The translations under genes were made by a program, and so were the position numbers. From Streptomyces sp. NBC_00287 (GTDB lineage: Bacteria > Actinomycetota > Actinomycetes > Streptomycetales > Streptomycetaceae): a DNA stretch of 64,000 bases. Position 1 is the first letter of the stretch. Every line of letters begins with the position of its first letter. Positions 16,091 to 23,993 of the stretch are shown here, piece after piece. The stretch lies in contig NZ_CP108053.1 in NCBI RefSeq assembly GCF_036173105.1, forward strand, positions 5,580,001 to 5,644,000, read 5' to 3'. The notes beneath the pieces were generated by a model. The model was not told the DNA's origin. It ran no database searches and saw only the letters and a program-made list of their open reading frames with translations.

Positions 16091-16875
16091 AGGATGCCGA
16101 GCAGGAACTGGAAGACGGGCGCCAGGTACTGCAGCAGCCCCAGTGTGGACAGCGGCACCCGGATGGCCGCAGCCCCGAAGCAGACCAGCGGCAGCGCGGT
16201 GACGAGGCCGAGCGTGGCGAGGAGCACCGCGTGTCCCGGGCCCTCGGTGGTGAAGGTGGAGCCGCCGTCGGCCGACAGCCACAGCAGATAGGCCAGCGCC
16301 GGCAGGAACTGGATGGCGGTCTCGGCGGCCAGCGATTCGAGGCCGCCGAGGCCCACCTTCTTCTTCACCAGGCCGTAGGTGGCGAAGGAGAAGGCGAGGA
16401 CGAGCGAGATCCACGGCGGCCGGCCGTAGCCGATGGCGAGGACCAGGACGGCGGCGAAGCCGACCCCGACCGCCGCCCACTGCACGGGCCGCAGCCGCTC
16501 CTTGAGCAGCAGCACGCCCATCGCGATGGTGACCAGCGGGTTGATGAAGTAGCCGAGCGAGGCCTCGACGACCCGGTCGTTGTTCACGGCCCAGATGTAG
16601 ACGCCCCAGTTGACGGCGATGACGGCCGAGGCGACCGCGATCAGCGCGAGCCGGCGCGGCTGCCGCAGCAGCTCACCGGCCCACTTCCAGCGCCGTATGA
16701 CCAGCAGGGCCGCGGCGACCACGACGAGGGACCACACCATCCGGTGGGCCAGCACCTCGAAGGGCTCGGCGGGCTTCAGCAGCGGGAAGAACAGGGGGAA
16801 CAGCCCCCACATCCCGTAAGCCGCGAAGCCGTTCAGCAAACCTATGTGCCGCTCGCCCTTCGGCTTCCCGCTCAC
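15862..16875 (-). CDS. rarD: RarD-like EamA-family (DMT) transporter
   Basis: This 337-residue drug/metabolite-superfamily permease has ten predicted helices in two EamA halves. The RarD hallmarks are GLLNGFAAYGMWGLFPLFF at the N-terminus, NWGVYIWAVNNDRVVEASLGY in the middle and a second half ending ALVWLALTLLTADAWR. About 48 residues beyond that are low complexity and lie antisense to the pump gene. The GTG start at 16875 has AAGGAGG close upstream. The RarD substrate is unresolved in most species (chloramphenicol-resistance association in Pseudomonas). Confidence 0.9.
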   Translation of the reverse strand: MSGKPKGERHIGLLNGFAAYGMWGLFPLFFPLLKPAEPFEVLAHRMVWSLVVVAAALLVIRRWKWAGELLRQPRRLALIAVASAVIAVNWGVYIWAVNNDRVVEASLGYFINPLVTIAMGVLLLKERLRPVQWAAVGVGFAAVLVLAIGYGRPPWISLVLAFSFATYGLVKKKVGLGGLESLAAETAIQFLPALAYLLWLSADGGSTFTTEGPGHAVLLATLGLVTALPLVCFGAAAIRVPLSTLGLLQYLAPVFQFLLGILYFREAMPAERWAGFALVWLALTLLTADAWRSARRSARALRAETSRPSTTITTGTTSAVRNADSVSSGPDPVDARP

Positions 16876-16979
16876 GGGCCCTCCTTCTGGTCGTACTCGC
16901 CTGGAAGAAGGTAGCGCCGATCAACCCGGCCTGTCATGCCCGTATCGCCATACGGTCATGACAGCGCCGGGGTGAGGGT

Positions 16980-17834
16980 TCAGCCCTTGAGCGCGGCGGC
17001 GATGGCCTCGGAGAACGGCGTGGTCGGACGGCCCGCGAGACGGGACAGATCGCCGGAGGAGACCGCCAGCTCGCCCTTGGCTATGGAGGCGTCGACGCCG
17101 ACGAGGATGTCGACGAACGGCGCCGGCATCCCGGTGCCGCCGAGGATGCCCTTCATTGCCTCCGCGGAGACGGCGTTGTAGGCGATCTCCTTGCCGGTCT
17201 GCCGGCTCAGCTCGGCCGCGTACTCGGCGAAGCTCCACGCCTCGTCGCCACCCAGCTCGTACGTCTGGTTCTCGTGCCCCTCACCGGTCAGTACGGCGAC
17301 GGCGGCAGCGGCGTAGTCGGCGCGCGAGGCGGAGGAGACCCGGCCCTCACCGGCGGCGGCCACGACGGCGCTGTGCTCCAGGGTGGGGGCGAGGTTCTCG
17401 GTGTAGTTCTCGTGGTACCAGCCGTTGCGCAGCAGGACGTAGGGCACGCCGGAGGTGGTGAGCGCAGCCTCGGTGCCGCGGTGGTCGTCGGCGAGCGCGG
17501 CGGTCAGGCTGCCGGGGGCGCTGGTGTAGGCGAGCAGGGCGACACCGGCGGCCTTCGCGGCCTCGATGACGACCGTGTGCTGGCCGACGCGGCCCTTGTC
17601 GAACTCGTTGCCGGAGACCAGCAGCACCTTGTCTCCGGCCGCGAACAGGCCGTCGAAGGTCTCGGGCGTGTTGTAGTCGGCGACCGCGATCTTCACGCCG
17701 CGTTCGGCGAAGTCGGCCGCCTTCTCCGGGGTGCGGACGACGGCGGTGATCCGGTCGGCGGGAACCTTCTCCAGCAGCTGCTCCACGACGTGGCGGCCGA
17801 GGTGTCCGGTGGCTCCGGTGACGACGATGCTCAT
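16980..17834 (-). CDS. NmrA-like NAD(P)-binding oxidoreductase (quinone reductase 2 type)
   Basis: This 284-residue atypical short-chain dehydrogenase resembles QorB/NmrA proteins. The Rossmann loop GATGHLG lies at residues 7-13, followed by the RTPEKAADFAERGVKIAVADY second strand and the later NGWYHENYTENL segment found in quinone oxidoreductase 2. The ATG at 17834 follows AGGAG. It is divergent from an HxlR regulator whose N-terminal cysteine resembles QorR/HypR sensors. Quinone or electrophile detoxification under that regulator is therefore the likely role. Confidence 0.9.
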   Translation of the reverse strand: MSIVVTGATGHLGRHVVEQLLEKVPADRITAVVRTPEKAADFAERGVKIAVADYNTPETFDGLFAAGDKVLLVSGNEFDKGRVGQHTVVIEAAKAAGVALLAYTSAPGSLTAALADDHRGTEAALTTSGVPYVLLRNGWYHENYTENLAPTLEHSAVVAAAGEGRVSSASRADYAAAAVAVLTGEGHENQTYELGGDEAWSFAEYAAELSRQTGKEIAYNAVSAEAMKGILGGTGMPAPFVDILVGVDASIAKGELAVSSGDLSRLAGRPTTPFSEAIAAALKG

Positions 17835-17897
17835 GATTCGGGACTCCTTGTGGGGTGATCTGCCATAGACCCTAGAAGGAGCGCTAACTATTAGAAA

Positions 17898-17920
17898 GTA
17901 CCCACTTTGAAGTAAGGTAC
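17898..17920. promoter_or_regulatory. HxlR-type operator between the dehydrogenase and its regulator
   Basis: A 23-bp imperfect palindrome has outer arms GTACC (17898-17902) and GGTAC (17916-17920) and an inner core ACTT-TG-AAGT (17904-17913). It ends 5 bases before the regulator's ATG. The spacing and sequence resemble HxlR/QorR operators. Confidence 0.7.
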
Positions 17921-17924
17921 TGGC

Positions 17925-18335
17925 ATGACGGTAAGTACGGATGCCTTGGTGACAGAGAAGGAATGGCGGCCCGACGGCGAGACGATGTGCCCCTACCGCC
18001 TGGTGCTGGAGCATGTGACGAGCCGCTGGGGCGTTCTCGTCCTGATCCAGCTCCTGGAGTGCCCCCACCGCTTCAGCGAGCTGCGTCGCGCGATCAGCGG
18101 CGTCCGCCCGGTCAGCGAGAAGATGCTGACCCAGACCCTCCAGACCCTGGAGCGCGACGGCATGGTCCACCGTGATGCCAAGCCGGTGATCCCCCCGCGC
18201 GTCGACTACTCCCTGACCGACCTCGGCCGCGAGGCGGCGGAGCAGGTGCGGGGGCTCGCCGAGTGGACGGCGAAGCGGATGGGGCAGGTCAGCGAGGCTC
18301 GGGAGCGGTACGACGCGGAAAAGGCCCGGGCCTGA
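17925..18335 (+). CDS. HxlR-family regulator (QorR/HypR-like)
   Basis: This 136-residue winged-helix protein has a single conserved N-terminal cysteine in the MCPYR motif, in the position used by HypR/QorR to sense disulfide or electrophile stress. The DNA-binding part is FSELRRAISGVRPVSEKMLTQTL and the wing is IPPRVDYSLTDLG. The upstream palindrome overlaps its own ribosome-binding region, so autorepression together with control of the divergent oxidoreductase is likely. Confidence 0.9.
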   Translation: MTVSTDALVTEKEWRPDGETMCPYRLVLEHVTSRWGVLVLIQLLECPHRFSELRRAISGVRPVSEKMLTQTLQTLERDGMVHRDAKPVIPPRVDYSLTDLGREAAEQVRGLAEWTAKRMGQVSEARERYDAEKARA

Positions 18336-18350
18336 ACCAAAGGCCCGGGC
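18324..18350. terminator. Bidirectional terminator between HxlR regulator and korB
   Basis: GCCCGGGCCT (18324-18333) pairs perfectly with AGGCCCGGGC (18341-18350) around a 7-base loop. The left arm includes the last codons of the regulator. It serves both convergent genes and lacks a uridine run. Confidence 0.75.
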
Positions 18351-18371
18351 ACCCTACTGTGCGGTCGACGG

Positions 18372-19451
18372 TCAGCCGACGACCGTCCAGGTGTCGCCGC
18401 CTGCCAGCAGCGCGGCCAGGTCGCCCTTGCCGTTCTGCTCGATGGCCGTGTCCAGTTGGTCGGCCATCTGCGTGTCGTAGACGGGCCGTTCGACGCTGCG
18501 GAAGACGCCGATCGGGGTGTGGTGGAGCGTGTCCGGGTCGGCGAGGCGGGAGAGGGCGAAGGCCGTGGTCGGCGATGCGCTGTGGGCGTCGTGCACCAGG
18601 ACCTCGGCTTCGTTCTCCGGCGTCACCGTCACGACCTTCAGATCACCCGTCGCCCGGTCCCGGACCACGCCCCGCGCACCGTCGGTGCCGAAGCGGATCG
18701 GCTCGCCGTGTTCCAGGCGGATGACCGCCTCCTGGGCCTGCTGCTTGTCCTTCAGGACGTCGAAGGCGCCGTCGTTGAAGATGTTGCAGTTCTGGTAGAT
18801 CTCCACCAGCGCGGTGCCGGGGTGGGCGGCCGCCTGGCGCAGTACCTCGGTGAGGTGCTTGCGGTCGGAGTCGACAGCCCGTGCGACGAAGGACGCCTCC
18901 GCGCCGATCGCCAGCGACACCGGGTTGAAGGGCGCGTCCAGCGAGCCCATCGGCGTCGACTTCGTGATCTTCCCGACCTCGCTCGTCGGGCTGTACTGGC
19001 CCTTGGTCAGGCCGTAGATCCGGTTGTTGAACAGCAGGATCTTGAGGTTCACATTGCGGCGCAGGGCGTGGATCAGGTGGTTGCCGCCGATGGAGAGCGC
19101 GTCGCCGTCGCCGGTCACCACCCACACGGACAGGTCGCGGCGGGATGCTGCCAGGCCGGTCGCAATCGCGGGCGCGCGGCCGTGGATGGAGTGCATCCCG
19201 TACGTGTTCATGTAGTACGGGAAGCGGGACGAGCAGCCGATACCGGAGACGAAGACGATGTTCTCCCGCGCCAGGCCGAGTTCGGGCATGAAGCCCTGCA
19301 CCGCGGCCAGGATCGCGTAGTCACCGCACCCCGGGCACCAGCGCACCTCCTGATCGGACTTGAAGTCCTTCATGGATTGCCTGGCCTCGGCCTTGGGAAC
19401 GAGCGAAAGTGCCTCGATCGTGCCCGTGCCTTCCCTGGACGTCTCAGCCAT
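18372..19451 (-). CDS. korB: 2-oxoacid:ferredoxin oxidoreductase, beta subunit
   Basis: This 359-residue thiamine-diphosphate subunit oxidatively decarboxylates a 2-oxoacid (usually 2-oxoglutarate in this actinobacterial group) to the CoA thioester with reduction of ferredoxin. WCPGCGDYAIL near residue 38 is the conserved N-terminal motif. GDGDALSIGGNH followed by ILLFNNRIYGLTKGQ is the TPP-binding motif. It starts 8 bases inside the alpha-subunit gene, so the subunits are coupled. The enzyme supplies reduced ferredoxin, relevant to the partial complex I 4 kb away. Confidence 0.95.
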   Translation of the reverse strand: MAETSREGTGTIEALSLVPKAEARQSMKDFKSDQEVRWCPGCGDYAILAAVQGFMPELGLARENIVFVSGIGCSSRFPYYMNTYGMHSIHGRAPAIATGLAASRRDLSVWVVTGDGDALSIGGNHLIHALRRNVNLKILLFNNRIYGLTKGQYSPTSEVGKITKSTPMGSLDAPFNPVSLAIGAEASFVARAVDSDRKHLTEVLRQAAAHPGTALVEIYQNCNIFNDGAFDVLKDKQQAQEAVIRLEHGEPIRFGTDGARGVVRDRATGDLKVVTVTPENEAEVLVHDAHSASPTTAFALSRLADPDTLHHTPIGVFRSVERPVYDTQMADQLDTAIEQNGKGDLAALLAGGDTWTVVG

Positions 19452-21372
19452 CGATGGCCTCCTTGAGAGCCGTTGCGAGCTGTTCGGCCTTGAACGGCAT
19501 GCCGTTGACCTGGTTGTACGAGTGGGCGTCCACCAGGTACTTCGCCCGGATCAGCGTGGCGAGCTGACCGAGGTTCATCTCGGGGACGACGACGCGGTCG
19601 TACCGCCCCAGGACGTCACCGAGGTTCTTCGGGAAGGGGTTGAGGTGCCGCAGATGCGCCTGCGCGATCTCAAGTCCGGCGGTGCGCAGCCGACGCACAG
19701 CCGCGGTGATCGGGCCGTACGTCGAACCCCAGCCCAGGACCAGGGTCTTGGCATCGTGCGGATCGTCGACTTCCAGTTCCGGTACGTCGATGCCGTCGGT
19801 CTTCGCCTGCCGGGTGCGGACCATGAAGTCATGGTTGGCGGGGGCGTAGGAGATATTGCCCGTGCCGTCTTCCTTCTCGATCCCGCCGATGCGGTGCTCA
19901 AGACCCGGGGTGCCGGGCACGGCCCAGGGGCGGGCGAGGGTCTGCGGGTCCCTCTTGTACGGCCAGAAGACTTCCGAGCCGTCCTCCAGGGTGTGGTTCG
20001 GACCCTGGGCGAACTGCACCTGCAGATCCGGGAGTTCGTCCAGCTCCGGAATCCGCCACGGCTCGCTGCCGTTGGCCAGATAGCCGTCGGAGAGCAGGAA
20101 CACCGGAGTCCGGTACGTCAGCGCGATCCGGGCCGCCTCCAGCGCCGCGTCGAAACAGTCGGCCGGCGTGCAGGGGGCGACGATCGGTACCGGCGCCTCG
20201 CCGTTGCGGCCGAACATCGCCTGCAACAGATCCGCCTGCTCGGTCTTGGTCGGCAGACCGGTCGACGGACCACCGCGCTGGATGTCCACCACCAGCAGCG
20301 GCAGCTCCAGCGAGACGGCAAGCCCGATGGTCTCGCTCTTCAGCGCCACCCCGGGCCCGGAGGTCGTGGTCACCGCGAGCGAACCGCCGAACGCCGCCCC
20401 CAGCGCCGCCCCGATCCCCGCGATCTCGTCCTCCGCCTGGAAGGTCCGCACACCGAAGTTCTTGTGCTTGCTGAGCTCATGCAGGATGTCGGAGGCCGGA
20501 GTGATCGGGTACGAGCCCAGGAACAGCGGCAGATCCGCCTGCCGGGAGGCCGCGACCAGGCCGTACGACAGGGCCAGGTTCCCGGAGATGTTCCGGTAGG
20601 TGCCGACGGGGAAGGCCTTGGCGGCCGGGGCGACCTCGTAGGAGACCGCGAAATCCTCGGTGGTCTCACCGAAGTTCCAACCCGCCCGGAACGCCGCGAT
20701 GTTCGCCGCTGCGATCTGCGGCTTCTTCGCGAACTTCGACTTCAGGAACTTCTCCGTGCCCTCGGTGGGCCGGTGGTACATCCACGACAAGAGGCCGAGC
20801 GCGAACATGTTCTTGCTGCGCTCGGCCTCTTTGCGGCTGAGGTCGAATTCCTTGAGGGCTTCCACCGTCAGCGTCGTCAGCGGCACCGGATGCAGGTGGT
20901 AGCCGTCCAGCGAGCCGTCCTCCAGGGGAGAGCTGTCGTAGCCCACCTTCTGCATGGCCCGTTTGGTGAACTCGTCCGTGTTCACGATGATCTCCGCGCC
21001 GCGCGGCAGATCCTGCACGTTCGCCTTCAGCGCCGCCGGATTCATCGCGACCAGCACATTCGGCGCGTCGCCCGGCGTGAGGATGTCATGGTCGGCGAAG
21101 TGCAGCTGGAAGGAGGAGACGCCGGGCAGAGTGCCGGCGGGAGCGCGAATTTCGGCAGGGAAGTTCGGCAGCGTCGACAGGTCGTTGCCGAAGGACGCCG
21201 TTTCCGAGGTGAAGCGGTCACCGGTGAGCTGCATACCGTCACCCGAGTCCCCCGCGAACCGAATGATCACCCGGTCCAGCCGGCGGACGTCCTTCGCCGT
21301 CGCCGGTTTGCGCTGCTCTCCCAGTACTGCTTCGTCGGCCTGCTCCGCTGGGCTACTGACCTGGCTGGTCAC
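19444..21372 (-). CDS. korA: 2-oxoacid:ferredoxin oxidoreductase, gamma-alpha fused subunit
   Basis: This 642-residue subunit is of the fused type found in actinobacteria and aerobic archaea. The gamma-like domain comes first (RFAGDSGDGMQLTGDRF around residue 35). The alpha domain begins near residue 230 with the substrate/CoA-interacting SYPITPASDILHELSKHK, followed by AEDEIAGIGAALGAAFGG. There are no iron-sulfur cysteine clusters, as expected because the single cluster is in the beta subunit. The GTG at 21372 follows AAGGAGGTCC. It is first in the korAB operon. Confidence 0.95.
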   Translation of the reverse strand: MTSQVSSPAEQADEAVLGEQRKPATAKDVRRLDRVIIRFAGDSGDGMQLTGDRFTSETASFGNDLSTLPNFPAEIRAPAGTLPGVSSFQLHFADHDILTPGDAPNVLVAMNPAALKANVQDLPRGAEIIVNTDEFTKRAMQKVGYDSSPLEDGSLDGYHLHPVPLTTLTVEALKEFDLSRKEAERSKNMFALGLLSWMYHRPTEGTEKFLKSKFAKKPQIAAANIAAFRAGWNFGETTEDFAVSYEVAPAAKAFPVGTYRNISGNLALSYGLVAASRQADLPLFLGSYPITPASDILHELSKHKNFGVRTFQAEDEIAGIGAALGAAFGGSLAVTTTSGPGVALKSETIGLAVSLELPLLVVDIQRGGPSTGLPTKTEQADLLQAMFGRNGEAPVPIVAPCTPADCFDAALEAARIALTYRTPVFLLSDGYLANGSEPWRIPELDELPDLQVQFAQGPNHTLEDGSEVFWPYKRDPQTLARPWAVPGTPGLEHRIGGIEKEDGTGNISYAPANHDFMVRTRQAKTDGIDVPELEVDDPHDAKTLVLGWGSTYGPITAAVRRLRTAGLEIAQAHLRHLNPFPKNLGDVLGRYDRVVVPEMNLGQLATLIRAKYLVDAHSYNQVNGMPFKAEQLATALKEAIDG

Positions 21373-21608
21373 TGAACTGGACCTCCTTCGAGGCGGCTGT
21401 CGGGGACAGGCCTTCCCGCAGGCCCTCCCACAGGATCAACCCTACGTCCGTAAAGGTCGCCTTCCCCGGGCCATTCGCATGATGGACACGGTTTTGAGAC
21501 GCTTCGCCACCCTGACTTGTCATGATTTACACGCCCCCCGGCGCTTCCTGTGAAGACGCTCCCCGCTCGTTGTGTGGTTCTCCCGCCCGGCGACGGCCGC
21601 CGGGTTTG

Positions 21609-21625
21609 GCTGACACGGTGTCAGC
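21609..21625 (-). terminator. Palindrome just after the response regulator gene
   Basis: GCTGACAC (21609-21616) and GTGTCAGC (21618-21625) flank a single base immediately beyond the response regulator stop. It could be a weak terminator or an operator-like site. Confidence 0.35.
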
Positions 21626-21628
21626 TCG

Positions 21629-22288
21629 TCATGAGTTCAGATAGGTCAGGACCGCGAGAACACGCCGGTGATCCCCGTCACTCTGGGACAGCCCGAGCTT
21701 CAGGAAGATATTGCTGACGTGCTTCTCCACGGCCCCGTCGCTCACCACCAGCTGCCGGGCGACGGCGGAGTTGGTCCGCCCCTCGGCCATCAGCCCCAGG
21801 ACCTCCCGCTCGCGCGGGGTGAGCCCCGCGAGCACGTCCTGTTTACGGCTGCGCCCGAGCAGCTGCGCCACCACCTCCGGATCGAGGGCCGTGCCCCCCT
21901 CGGCCACCCGCACCACCGCGTCCACGAACTCCCGCACCTCGGCCACCCGGTCCTTGAGCAGGTACCCGACCCCGCGACTGGAACCGGCCAGCAGTTCGGT
22001 GGCGTAGCGCTCCTCCACATACTGTGACAACACGAGCACACCGAGTCCCGGATGCGCCTTGCGCAGCTGTACGGCGGCCCGCACGCCCTCGTCGGTATGG
22101 GTCGGCGGCATCCGTACGTCCGCGACGACCACGTCCGGCAGCGCTCCCTGTGCGTCGAGCTCCGTAATGGTCTTGATCAGTGCTTCTCCGTCGCCGACGC
22201 CGGCGACGACCTCGTGCCCACGGTCGGTCAGCAACCGGGTCAGGCCCTCCCTGAGCAGCACTGAATCCTCGGCGATGACCACCCGCAC
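21629..22288 (-). CDS. NarL/LuxR-family response regulator
   Basis: This two-component DNA-binding regulator has about 219 residues. The receiver domain shows the acidic pair in VVIAEDSVLLREG, the phosphorylated aspartate in VVADVRMPPT and the switch lysine in GYLLKDRV. The LuxR helix-turn-helix is LTPREREVLGLMAEGRTNSAVA. The GTG at 22288 is preferred because GGAGG lies 5 bases upstream; a GTG at 22300 would add four residues and place that sequence inside the gene. Two sensor kinase genes lie directly upstream on the same strand, so one regulator probably serves both. Confidence 0.92.
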   Translation of the reverse strand: MRVVIAEDSVLLREGLTRLLTDRGHEVVAGVGDGEALIKTITELDAQGALPDVVVADVRMPPTHTDEGVRAAVQLRKAHPGLGVLVLSQYVEERYATELLAGSSRGVGYLLKDRVAEVREFVDAVVRVAEGGTALDPEVVAQLLGRSRKQDVLAGLTPREREVLGLMAEGRTNSAVARQLVVSDGAVEKHVSNIFLKLGLSQSDGDHRRVLAVLTYLNS

Positions 22289-22397
22289 CCTGTCCTCCAC
22301 GACGTCCGGCCCCCGAGCCTGTTGCGTCCGGCCGGCTGTCTCCGGCCTGGTCCCACGGCTCCTCAGTATCCCGCGATCGGCCGGTCCTCACCGGGCC

Positions 22398-22406
22398 TGT
22401 GGATAA
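22398..22406 (-). other. DnaA box-like 9-mer upstream of the response regulator
   Basis: The minus strand reads TTATCCACA, a perfect match to the classical DnaA box. It lies 110 bases upstream of the response regulator start, in the 255-base spacer after the first kinase gene. A single box may be fortuitous. Confidence 0.45.
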
Positions 22407-22543
22407 CCCGGCCTGCTGTTTTCCGATCCCGCGGCCGGGAGGGGCTGGTTTCCGGCCGCGTGCACATGCAGACGCGTCCGCCTCCGGGGGCCGGAGGCGG
22501 ACGTCGGGGCTTCTTTCTGTACGGCCCTAAGTGCGGCCCGCTC

Positions 22544-23959
22544 CTATACGGCCCGCCAGGGCAGCTCGGCCGTGATCCGGGTGGGCCCGCCCACCGGCGA
22601 GTCCACGACCAGGATCCCGTCCACCGCGTCCAGGCGTTCGGCGAGCCCCGCGAGACCCGACCCGGCGGAGGTGTCCGCACCGCCGATGCCGTTGTCGACG
22701 ACCTGGAGCATCAGCCGGTTCTCCACCCGCCAGACGTCCACGCCCGCCCAGGTGGCCCGCGCGTGCTTGCTGATGTTCTGCAGCAGCTCCGAGACGGTGA
22801 AGTAGGCGATGCCCTCGATCGCGGGCACCGGCCGCTGAGTCAGATCGACCTGCACCTCGACCGGGACGGTGCAGCGGGAGGCGACCGAGGAGAGCGCGGC
22901 GTCCAGGCCCCGGTCGGTCAGTACGGCCGGGTGGATGCCGCGGGCCAGGTCGCGCAGCTCCTGCAGCGCCGTCTTCACCTCGCCGTGCGCCTCGTCCACC
23001 ATGCGGGCCGCGGCCTGCGGGTCCTCCGTCAGCTTCTCCTTCGCCAGCCCCAGATCCATGGCCAGCGCCACCAGGCGGGCCTGCGCCCCGTCGTGCAGAT
23101 CGCGCTCGATGCGCCGCAGATCGGCGGCGGCCGTGTCGACCACGACCCCGCGGTCCGACTCCAGCTCCACCACGCGCGTGGCTAGCCGCGACGGCCCGAG
23201 CAGCCCGTGCACCAGCAGCCGGTCCACCATCGTCAGCGCCCGCACGATCCAGGGCGTCGCCAGCGTGAAGAGCAGTCCCACCAGCGCCGTCACGGTGATC
23301 TCGAACGGGTTGTCGAGGTAGATACGGTGCGTCTCGTCGCCGTAGAGCTGGATGCCGCCCTGGCCGCCGTACAGCGGGAAGAGCCAGAACCACAGGGGGT
23401 ACGTCAGCAGGGTCCAGCCGATGGCCCAGAAGTTCACCGCGACGACGAAGGAGAAGACCGCCCACGGCAGGTGCAGCACCGCGTACAGCAGGGAGCGCCA
23501 GGAGGTGCCGCTCTTCAGGACGGCGCCCATCCAAGCCAGGAAGCCCTGCTTGCGCATCCGCAGCGGCTCCGGGTCCGCGACCTCCAGATCCAGCAGACCA
23601 CGCGCGCGTGCCCGCTCCAGCGCCCCGAACCCCCGGCAGCCGGCCAGGCCCGCCGCCAGCACCGGAATCCCCAGGAACGTCACCAGCAGTCCCGCCCCCA
23701 GCGACACCATGGTGACCGCGTACACGAAGAGCACAATGCTGATCGGCAGGCTCAGCAGCAGATAGCCGAGCTCGCGCCAGTGGCGTCCCTCGAACGGTGC
23801 CCGCAGCCCGGCGGGCAGTCGGTGTTCGCGCTCACTCTCGGGGAAACCGAGCCCGTAACCCTGTCCGTACTCCGTGGCCATCGGCGTCGTCCGTTTCTGC
23901 TCGTGCGGCTGCGTGTCTGCGATACCTCCACCCTCCTGGGCCGCAGGTCGGCGGGCCAT
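22544..23959 (-). CDS. Sensor histidine kinase (HisKA_3 type), first of a tandem pair
   Basis: This membrane kinase has 471 residues, or 445 if it starts at ATG 23881. The N-terminal half is the multi-helix actinobacterial sensor domain (RHWRELGYLLLSLPISIVLF onward, helices to about residue 240). The DHp motif RRIERDLHDGAQARL carries the phosphorylated histidine. The ATPase domain has the N-box ELLQNISKHA and a G-box DNGIGG. Neither candidate start has a good ribosome-binding site. It shares long, nearly identical DNA with the upstream kinase gene and probably signals to the downstream NarL-type regulator. Confidence 0.92.
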   Translation of the reverse strand: MARRPAAQEGGGIADTQPHEQKRTTPMATEYGQGYGLGFPESEREHRLPAGLRAPFEGRHWRELGYLLLSLPISIVLFVYAVTMVSLGAGLLVTFLGIPVLAAGLAGCRGFGALERARARGLLDLEVADPEPLRMRKQGFLAWMGAVLKSGTSWRSLLYAVLHLPWAVFSFVVAVNFWAIGWTLLTYPLWFWLFPLYGGQGGIQLYGDETHRIYLDNPFEITVTALVGLLFTLATPWIVRALTMVDRLLVHGLLGPSRLATRVVELESDRGVVVDTAAADLRRIERDLHDGAQARLVALAMDLGLAKEKLTEDPQAAARMVDEAHGEVKTALQELRDLARGIHPAVLTDRGLDAALSSVASRCTVPVEVQVDLTQRPVPAIEGIAYFTVSELLQNISKHARATWAGVDVWRVENRLMLQVVDNGIGGADTSAGSGLAGLAERLDAVDGILVVDSPVGGPTRITAELPWRAV

Positions 23960-23993
23960 GGAGTCCGTCGGCGTCTTGGACGGGGGGTTTTCC

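Noticed and set aside
14312..16480. 722-codon minus-strand frame
   Set aside because: Low-complexity Arg/Gly/Gln translation running antisense through the MFS gene and across the HxlR gene; no ribosome-binding site or recognisable domain.
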